A DNA stretch of 9,927 bases. It comes from Deltaproteobacteria bacterium. GTDB taxonomy: Bacteria; Desulfobacterota; Desulfobacteria; Desulfobacterales; ETH-SRB1. Position 1 is the first letter of the stretch, and every line of letters begins with the position of its first letter. A program made the translations under genes and the position numbers. Of this stretch, positions 1 through 4,553 are shown piece after piece. The notes under the pieces were generated by a model. The model searched no databases. It was not told where the DNA came from and saw nothing but the letters and a program-made list of their open reading frames with translations. The DNA is taken from NCBI GenBank assembly GCA_003647525.1, contig QMMZ01000033.1, forward strand, positions 1 to 9,927, given 5' to 3'.

Positions 1-1
1 C

Positions 2-169
2 TTAAATAACCTTTCAGATAATGACTGCCAGGCAATTCACAGGATGACAAATTCACTTATAAATAAAATTTTGCATGATCCGACTATTTTTTTAAAAAGC
101 GATGGATGCTATGGAGACAGGTTTGCTTATATTGATTTAACCCGGAAACTTTTTAAACTAGATGACTGA
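2..169 (+). CDS. hemA: Glutamyl-tRNA reductase, C-terminal fragment (cut by the window edge)
   Basis: An open frame enters from the left edge and ends at TGA 167-169, leaving 55 codons. The visible tail contains AIHRMTNSLINKILHDPTI, followed by FLK. This matches the C-terminal dimerisation helix of bacterial glutamyl-tRNA reductase, where a 'lt.siinKlLH.Pt..lk' pattern is typical. The enzyme reduces glutamyl-tRNA(Glu) to glutamate-1-semialdehyde, the first committed step of tetrapyrrole synthesis by the C5 route, in the cytoplasm. The NADPH-binding and catalytic cysteine domains lie outside the window, so the assignment rests on this short tail only. The gene points the same way as fabD, whose TTG start lies 79 bases after this stop, so co-transcription is possible. 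The residues after FLK are divergent, as is usual for HemA C-termini. Confidence 0.78.
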   Translation, partial: LNNLSDNDCQAIHRMTNSLINKILHDPTIFLKSDGCYGDRFAYIDLTRKLFKLDD

Positions 170-176
170 TACCTAT

Positions 177-224
177 GATTAGCGATTAGCTCTTATTATT
201 TTGGTTACACTCTTATTATTTTGG
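177..224. repeat. Two stacked short tandem/direct repeats in the fabD leader
   Basis: The heptamer GATTAGC occurs twice back to back at 177-183 and 184-190. Directly after it, the 15-mer CTCTTATTATTTTGG occurs at 190-204 and again at 210-224, a 20-base period. Both lie between the hemA stop and the fabD ribosome binding site, so they are leader DNA if fabD starts at 249. Function is unknown; they may be simple slippage or duplication products. Confidence 0.7.
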
Positions 225-237
225 GTGTTTACCAGAT

Positions 238-242
238 GGAGG
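238..242 (+). promoter_or_regulatory. Ribosome binding site that fixes the fabD start
   Basis: GGAGG at 238-242 lies six bases before the TTG at 249-251. The first residues after that TTG (KKTAFLFPGQGSQ) are the standard FabD N-terminus. This argues against the longer reading from TTG 201, whose extra 16 residues are hydrophobic and unlike the family. Confidence 0.85.
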
Positions 243-248
243 ATTAAT

Positions 249-1184
249 TTGAAGAAAACAGCATTTCTTTTTCCCGGACAGGGTTCACAATCAGTTGGCA
301 TGGGTCTTGATTTTTATCAGGAATTTGACTTTGTAAGAGAACTGGTTGATATGGCGGAGGAAATTACCAGGATAAACATTTCGAGGCTCTGTTTCAAGGG
401 CCCTATGGAAGACCTTACCATGACGGTTAATCTTCAGCCCGCAATAACTGCTGTAAATCTTGCATGTCTTGCAGTTTTAGAAAAAGAAGGCAAAGGCGCG
501 GATATTTCAGCAGGACACAGCCTCGGAGAATATAGCGCATTAAGTGCATCAGGAGTTATTTCAAAAGAGGATACATTAAGGCTTGTATTTAAAAGAGGCG
601 AGCTGATGCACAGGGAATCGACAAAGCATAACGGTGCTATGCATGCAATTATTGGACTTGCCATTGATAAAGTTCAGGGACTTGTTGATGAAGTTCAAGG
701 TGACGGCGTTGTAGCAGTTGCAAATCATAATACTGAACATCAGATCGTTATAACCGGTGCCCCTGAGCAGGTTGAAAAAGTTTCGTCTCTTGCGGTTTTA
801 CAGGGGGCAAGAGCAGTACCTTTAAAAGTCAGCGGAGCATGGCATAGTGAATTTATAAAAGGGGCGGAGGATGAGTTTAGGGATTTTCTTGATACTGTTC
901 CTTTTAGCACGCCGGAAAGAGCAATTATCCATAATATTACTGCCGATTTTGGGGGAAATCCTGATGAGATTAAGACTATTATGGCAAGGCAGTTATGCAG
1001 CCCTGTCAGATGGTATGACTCGATGCAAAGACTGATCGATGAAAAAGTGGAAATATTTGCTGAGGTCGGTCCGGGAAGGGTGCTTAAAGGTTTATTAAAG
1101 AAGATTCTTCCTGATGATTATCCCTGCCGCATTTATAATATCAACAGTTTAAAGAATATGGAAAAATTTCTCAAAGAAACTTGA
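249..1184 (+). CDS. fabD: Malonyl-CoA:ACP transacylase
   Basis: Transfers malonyl groups from CoA to acyl carrier protein, supplying the elongation unit for type II fatty-acid synthesis in the cytoplasm. From the TTG start the protein is 311 residues, close to the 309 of E. coli FabD. Visible family marks are the N-terminal FPGQGSQ (about residues 8-14), QPAITAVN (63-70), the nucleophile elbow GHSLGE with Ser91, Arg116 in KRGELM, His199 in SGAWHSEF, and Gln248 in QLCSPVRW. These correspond to the E. coli Ser92, Arg117, His201 and Gln250 set, so the active site looks complete. The TTG start is chosen because GGAGG lies six bases upstream and the homology begins there; era in this window opens with the same TTG AAG AAA ACA. 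No other fab genes are adjacent, so this copy is detached from the common fabH-fabD-fabG-acpP cluster. It follows hemA and is separated from dksA by an AT-rich gap. Confidence 0.96.
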   Translation: MKKTAFLFPGQGSQSVGMGLDFYQEFDFVRELVDMAEEITRINISRLCFKGPMEDLTMTVNLQPAITAVNLACLAVLEKEGKGADISAGHSLGEYSALSASGVISKEDTLRLVFKRGELMHRESTKHNGAMHAIIGLAIDKVQGLVDEVQGDGVVAVANHNTEHQIVITGAPEQVEKVSSLAVLQGARAVPLKVSGAWHSEFIKGAEDEFRDFLDTVPFSTPERAIIHNITADFGGNPDEIKTIMARQLCSPVRWYDSMQRLIDEKVEIFAEVGPGRVLKGLLKKILPDDYPCRIYNINSLKNMEKFLKET

Positions 1185-1292
1185 CGGTTTTAAAAATATT
1201 TATAAAACTTTAATCTTTACTTTAAAATTTAATTATGATAAACATATTTTTTTAAATTCTCAAATTAAATTTTTTATTTTCAAGGGTTTATC
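1185..1292 (+). promoter_or_regulatory. AT-rich gap before dksA, probable promoter region
   Basis: This 108-base stretch between fabD and dksA is almost entirely A and T. Near-consensus -10 hexamers are visible (TATAAA 1201-1206, TATGAT 1234-1239). A TTGACG sits at 1181-1186 over the fabD stop but only 14 bases before TATAAA, so no well-spaced promoter can be named. An 11-base perfect inverted repeat (1224-1234 with 1263-1273) encloses a 28-base loop, but it is purely A/T and could arise by chance. AAGGG at 1282-1286 is the dksA ribosome binding site, six bases before the ATG. The change of base composition suggests a transcription boundary. Confidence 0.35.
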
Positions 1293-1655
1293 ATGAAAAA
1301 GAAAGATGTTGAATATTTTAGAGAGCTATTGACCAATAGCTTGGAAGAGCTTTTGAGTAAGGCGGACGATACGGTTTCAGGAATGACTGATCCAAAAGAA
1401 AATTTTCCTGATCCAACAGATCGCGCTTCACTTGAATCGGACCGCAATTTTATGCTTAGAATCAGGGATAGAGAAAGCAAGCTTATAAAGAAGATTAAGA
1501 AAGCCCTTGAACGCATTGAAAACGGTACGTTTGGTGTTTGTGATAAATGCGGTGAAGATATTTCTATTAAGAGGCTTAAAGCCAGGCCGGTTACTACCCA
1601 ATGCATAGAATGTAAAACAAAAGAGGAGGCTTTAGAAAAAGCTCTTGGATTGTAA
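1293..1655 (+). CDS. dksA: DksA/TraR-family RNA polymerase-binding transcription factor
   Basis: DksA-type proteins enter the secondary channel of RNA polymerase and, together with ppGpp, repress stable-RNA promoters and activate amino-acid promoters in the stringent response. The protein has 120 residues. The block NFPDPTDRAS (37-46) carries the coiled-coil tip motif DxxDxA (Asp40, Asp43, Ala45), equivalent to E. coli Asp71, Asp74 and Ala76. A charged helix (RIRDRESKLIKKIKKALERI) follows, then a C4 zinc finger with Cys83, Cys86, Cys104 and Cys107 (CDKC and CIEC) and the conserved RLKARP between them. It is about 30 residues shorter than E. coli DksA, all at the N-terminus. The tip aspartates favour a true DksA over zinc-finger-only relatives. 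AAGGG six bases upstream supports the ATG. The end overlaps the start of the next gene by 11 bases, pointing to co-transcription. Confidence 0.93.
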   Translation: MKKKDVEYFRELLTNSLEELLSKADDTVSGMTDPKENFPDPTDRASLESDRNFMLRIRDRESKLIKKIKKALERIENGTFGVCDKCGEDISIKRLKARPVTTQCIECKTKEEALEKALGL

Positions 1656-2517
1656 CAATAATGCAGGTATTGATCTTCATATCCACTCGACTGCATCTGA
1701 CGGAACTTTATCTCCAGCCGAAATTCTTGCCTTAGCTCAGGATCTTAATTTAGCTGCAATAGCGATTACAGATCATGATACCATAAATGGTTCTAAAGAG
1801 GCGCTTGGCATTGGCGTTCCTCCTTCATTAAAGTTTTTAACCGGTGTTGAAATAAGTGCATCTCCGCCCCCATCTTTTCCATATTCAGGAAGTTTTCACA
1901 TACTGGGATATTCTATCAAAATTGATGATCCTCTCTTGAATAAGACTCTTGCCACACTTCAAGAAGCCCGAAAAAACCGAAATCCTGGAATTATTGATCG
2001 TCTTAACAGTATGGGTGTTGCTATTTCAATGGATGAATTATTAAATGAGGTTGGCGGTGGTCAACTGGGGAGACCGCACATTGCAAGGCTTATGCTAAAA
2101 AAAGGTTATGTTGAATCAATTAAAGAGGCATTTGATAAATACCTTGGGAAAGGCAAGCCTGCATATGTTGATAAATATCGCCTTGACTGCTCCATGGCAA
2201 TTGAAGTTATTCTTGGCGCAGGAGGTATACCTGTTATAGCGCATCCCTATCTTCTTAATCCAGGGAATATTGAAGATATAGAGGAGCTTGTTATAACTTT
2301 AAAAGCAATGGGTCTAATGGGAATTGAAGTTTATTATCCTGAACACAGTCAGGATAATATTTCAAAGTTAGAGGATATTGCAAATCGCCACGAATTATTA
2401 ATGACAGGCGGTACTGACTTCCACGGTTCTTTGAAGCCGGAAATCAAAATGGGATCAGGGAGGGGAGATTTTTGTGTACCTTATATATTATATGAAAGGT
2501 TAATAGAAAGCATATAA
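1645..2517 (+). CDS. PHP-domain metal-dependent phosphoesterase, RNase AM/TrpH (YciV)-like
   Basis: A 290-residue PHP (polymerase and histidinol phosphatase) domain protein of the COG0613 type. The metal-site motifs are all present: HxH (His12, His14) with Asp19, TDHD (Asp43, His44, Asp45), GVEIS (Glu69), His85, IAHP (His200) and TDFH (Asp258, His260). GRPHIAR (142-148) is also characteristic of this subfamily. The E. coli member (YciV/TrpH, RNase AM) is a 5'-3' exoribonuclease acting on short RNAs and on rRNA 5' ends; some other relatives cleave 3',5'-bisphosphonucleotides. The exact substrate here is not determined. The start is TTG 1645, inside the dksA end. The frame is closed by TAG at 1633 and no other normal start precedes the HxH motif. 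The only purine-rich site (GGAGG 1625-1629) is 15 bases away, so reinitiation after dksA is likely. rnc follows after 7 bases. Confidence 0.88.
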   Translation: MDCNNNAGIDLHIHSTASDGTLSPAEILALAQDLNLAAIAITDHDTINGSKEALGIGVPPSLKFLTGVEISASPPPSFPYSGSFHILGYSIKIDDPLLNKTLATLQEARKNRNPGIIDRLNSMGVAISMDELLNEVGGGQLGRPHIARLMLKKGYVESIKEAFDKYLGKGKPAYVDKYRLDCSMAIEVILGAGGIPVIAHPYLLNPGNIEDIEELVITLKAMGLMGIEVYYPEHSQDNISKLEDIANRHELLMTGGTDFHGSLKPEIKMGSGRGDFCVPYILYERLIESI

Positions 2518-2524
2518 ATCAAAT

Positions 2525-3226
2525 ATGAAACAGACAGATCTTTCTATTTTTGAACAAAAAATTCTGTATAAATTTAATGAGATAAATATCCTTGAAGAGG
2601 CTCTCAGCCACAGTTCCTTTGTTAATGAGCAAGATGATGCAACCATAAAGGATAATGAGCGTTTTGAGTTTCTTGGAGATGCGGTATTAAACCTTGTTGT
2701 GGGGCATATTCTTATGCAGCGTTATCCCGAATTAAATGAGGGTGATCTTTCAAGAATGCGTGCAGGCCTTGTTAATGAGTCTCAGCTCGCAACTATAGCC
2801 CGCGCTATTGATTTGGGTTTTTTTTTAAGGCTTGGCAGGGGAGAAATTCAAACAAACGGCAGAGAAAAGAATTCCATACTGGCTGATACTTTTGAGGCGG
2901 TAATAGCGGCTGTATATATTGATGGCGGTTTTGATGAAGCATTTAAGATGATTGAAAACCATTTTTTCGATTTGCTTAATTCTATTGGTGCCTCGCTGGA
3001 CAATCACGATTATAAGAGCCGGATTCAGGAGTTTGTTCAGGAAAATTATAAGATAATACCTCAATACAGAGTGCTTCAGGAAAGCGGTCCGGATCACGAC
3101 AAGATTTTCAATGTCCAACTAGATGTGCGCGAAGTAAGAACGGAAGGAACCGGCAAAAGCAAAAAGATGGCGGAGCAGGATGCCGCCAGGAAGGCTCTTG
3201 AGATTCTGAAAAATAAAAACTTATGA
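2525..3226 (+). CDS. rnc: Ribonuclease III
   Basis: Double-stranded RNA endonuclease that processes pre-rRNA and structured mRNAs in the cytoplasm. The 233-residue protein has the usual two-domain layout. The nuclease domain (about 5-150) carries the signature ERFEFLGDAVL (45-55) with Glu48 and Asp52, and LADTFEA with Asp121 and Glu124. These are the four metal-binding residues matching E. coli Glu41, Asp45, Asp114 and Glu117. The C-terminal dsRNA-binding domain (about 162-230) shows GPDHDKIFNV and the basic GKSKKMAEQDAARKAL helix. Length is close to the 226 of E. coli. The ATG lies 7 bases after the PHP gene stop with only a weak AGAAAG as ribosome binding site. In E. coli rnc pairs with era; here era is about 6 kb away in another cluster. 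A run of nine T at 2818-2826 lies inside the gene and the frame is intact across it. Confidence 0.97.
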   Translation: MKQTDLSIFEQKILYKFNEINILEEALSHSSFVNEQDDATIKDNERFEFLGDAVLNLVVGHILMQRYPELNEGDLSRMRAGLVNESQLATIARAIDLGFFLRLGRGEIQTNGREKNSILADTFEAVIAAVYIDGGFDEAFKMIENHFFDLLNSIGASLDNHDYKSRIQEFVQENYKIIPQYRVLQESGPDHDKIFNVQLDVREVRTEGTGKSKKMAEQDAARKALEILKNKNL

Positions 3227-4254
3227 GTAGTTGCGAGAAACCTTTTATTGTTCCGGTTTTTTTGCCCAATATAGGGTGTCCCCATAAATGTGTTTTTTGT
3301 AACCAATCTGCTATAACAGGAGTAAAACCAAAAACAACTTCTCCTGAAGAGATTGGATTACATATAAATCGGTTTCTAAATTATAAAGGGAGGAACAGAA
3401 GTTCAGTCCAAATCTCATTTTTTGGCGGTAATTTTCTTGGGCTCAAAATTGATTTCATAAAATCTTTACTTCGTGAGGCTACAAAATTTGTAATTGACGG
3501 AAGAGTTGACAGTATTAGATTTTCCACGCGTCCTGATACCATAGATTACGAACGACTGGATATTTTAAAGGAATTTCCTGTTGCCACGGTTGAAATCGGT
3601 GTCCAGTCCATGGATGATAAGGTGCTTTCTTTAGCTGAACGGGGGCATACATCTTCAGACACAGAAAAAGCAGCCAGTATCCTAAAAGAGAGAAATTATG
3701 AAATCGGCCTTCAGATGATGATCGGTCTGCCTGGTGATACCGGGACAGGAACTTTATATTCAGCAAAAAGGATTGCTGCACTTTCTCCTGATTTTGTCAG
3801 AATTTATCCTACCCTGGTGCTTAAAAACACCATTCTATCCAGATGGTATAAAAAAGGAAAATATACTCCCTTGTCTCTTGAAGAATGCATTACGCTTGTG
3901 AAAGATATTTATCTGATATTCAGAGAAAAGAAGATACAGGTGATCCGTATGGGCATTCAGGCATCTGAGCATTTTGAAAGGGAATCAACAATTCTGGCAG
4001 GTCCTTATCATCCGGCCTTCGGACATCTTGTTTATTCGGAGATATTTCTTGATATGGCCTCGTCTCTTATCGAGTCTGAGAAAATTGACTGCTGTGATTC
4101 AGTTGGAATAAAAGTTCATCCCAGGAGTGTCTCAAAGATGAGGGGAATAAAAAATTTTAATATAAAAACCCTTGAAAAAAGATTCAACATTAAATCAGTT
4201 GAGATTATACCTGATAGCTCTCTTGCAGAAGATGCGGTAACGGTTCACGCTTGA
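3223..4254 (+). CDS. Elp3-like radical SAM protein (no acetyltransferase domain)
   Basis: A 343-residue radical S-adenosylmethionine protein related to the Elp3 radical SAM domain (COG1243 type). CPHKCVFC holds Cys19, Cys23 and Cys26, the CxxxCxxC ligands of the 4Fe-4S cluster. FFGGN (66-70) is the SAM-binding 'GGE'-like motif. STRPD (101-105), EIGVQS (124-129), RGHTSSD (140-146) and GLPGDT (168-173) follow in the order seen in Elp3. Full-length Elp3 modifies wobble uridine of tRNA and needs a C-terminal GNAT acetyltransferase domain. This protein ends before any such domain could fit, so its reaction is unknown. I recall free-standing relatives next to rnc in clostridia and delta-proteobacteria. 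The ATG overlaps the rnc stop as ATGA with no clear ribosome binding site, so translation is probably coupled to rnc. tRNA or other RNA modification is the most reasonable inference. Older annotations may call such proteins coproporphyrinogen oxidase-like. Confidence 0.85.
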   Translation: MSSCEKPFIVPVFLPNIGCPHKCVFCNQSAITGVKPKTTSPEEIGLHINRFLNYKGRNRSSVQISFFGGNFLGLKIDFIKSLLREATKFVIDGRVDSIRFSTRPDTIDYERLDILKEFPVATVEIGVQSMDDKVLSLAERGHTSSDTEKAASILKERNYEIGLQMMIGLPGDTGTGTLYSAKRIAALSPDFVRIYPTLVLKNTILSRWYKKGKYTPLSLEECITLVKDIYLIFREKKIQVIRMGIQASEHFERESTILAGPYHPAFGHLVYSEIFLDMASSLIESEKIDCCDSVGIKVHPRSVSKMRGIKNFNIKTLEKRFNIKSVEIIPDSSLAEDAVTVHA

Positions 4255-4276
4255 TCAAAACACAAAAACAAGAGGT

Positions 4277-4308
4277 CTATAGGTATCCTCATATGAGGGT
4301 ATCTATAG
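4277..4308 (+). repeat. Long perfect-length inverted repeat (hairpin) after the radical SAM gene
   Basis: The 32 bases fold with 14 consecutive pairs around a four-base ATAT loop (4291-4294). Read as plus-strand RNA, two of the pairs are G-U wobbles (4283/4302 and 4286/4299). Read from the minus strand these become A-C mismatches, so the structure fits a plus-strand transcript better. It begins 23 bases after the radical SAM stop. No U-run follows on the plus side, so it is not a classical intrinsic terminator in that direction. On the minus side a T-rich stretch follows after a gap of about eight bases, so weak bidirectional termination or 3'-end protection is possible. Confidence 0.8.
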
Positions 4309-4456
4309 TTCAGGGCGTTGCGGGACGTCCATTGGAATATTACTTGATTGGTTCCAAGAGTTTTAATCCTTCTTCTATGGCTATCTTTCGCCCTCGCATA
4401 GCTGATTGGCTTATATAGACTTTCAGATAAATAATTTCACTGTGTTATCAGTCGTC

Positions 4457-4475
4457 GACGTATAACTAATACGCC
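4457..4475 (-). repeat. Small stem-loop in the mrcA downstream region
   Basis: Read on the minus strand, GGCGTAT pairs with ATACGTC around a five-base loop, giving 7 pairs including one G-U wobble. It lies about 80 bases past the mrcA stop. No U-run follows it, so it is not a standard terminator. The flanking CGTCGACG palindrome overlaps its edge. Its role is unknown. Confidence 0.5.
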
Positions 4476-4553
4476 TTCCTCCTTCTTGCCTTACTCACTG
4501 TAACGCCTGCGGGCAATTGAATATTTGCTGTCATAAAATTTCAGACGGTTCCC

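Larger units (their letters stand above)
4255..4553. other. Convergent intergenic region with hairpins and short open stretches, no confident gene
   Basis: This 299-base stretch separates two genes that end toward each other. It holds a strong hairpin near the left end (4277-4308) and a smaller one at 4457-4475. On the plus strand a 41-codon frame runs from ATG 4293 to TAG 4416-4418; the frame is also open back to TTG 4251. On the minus strand one frame is open for 63 codons (4245-4436) with no usable start near its beginning, and another ends at 4340-4342 after 34 open codons. I recognise none of these peptides. The right part has a pyrimidine-rich tract (4472-4490) and an 8-base palindrome CGTCGACG (4453-4460). 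A decayed gene fragment or a dispersed intergenic element are both possible. The region probably also acts as the 3' UTR of both genes. Confidence 0.5.

Noticed and set aside
201..248. Longer fabD reading from TTG 201
   Set aside because: The extra 16 residues are unlike any FabD N-terminus, and GGAGG is correctly spaced only for TTG 249.
1181..1206. TTGACG/TATAAA promoter before dksA
   Set aside because: The spacer is only 14 bases, below the usual 16-18, and A/T hexamers are frequent by chance in this gap.
1224..1273. 11-base A/T inverted repeat as fabD terminator
   Set aside because: The stem has no G-C pair and a 28-base loop, too weak to terminate and likely by chance in such AT-rich sequence.
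1280..1696. 138-codon minus-strand open frame over dksA
   Set aside because: It is antisense to a clear DksA with intact zinc and tip motifs, and its low-complexity serine-rich translation is typical of a shadow frame.
4277..4308. Intrinsic (Rho-independent) terminator for the radical SAM transcript
   Set aside because: The stem is strong but no U-run follows on the plus strand. On the minus strand the T-rich stretch is displaced and the stem gains two mismatches.
4245..4436. 63-codon minus-strand open stretch in the convergent region
   Set aside because: It has no usable start codon near its beginning, no recognised motif, and extends into the radical SAM 3' end. Kept only as an observation.
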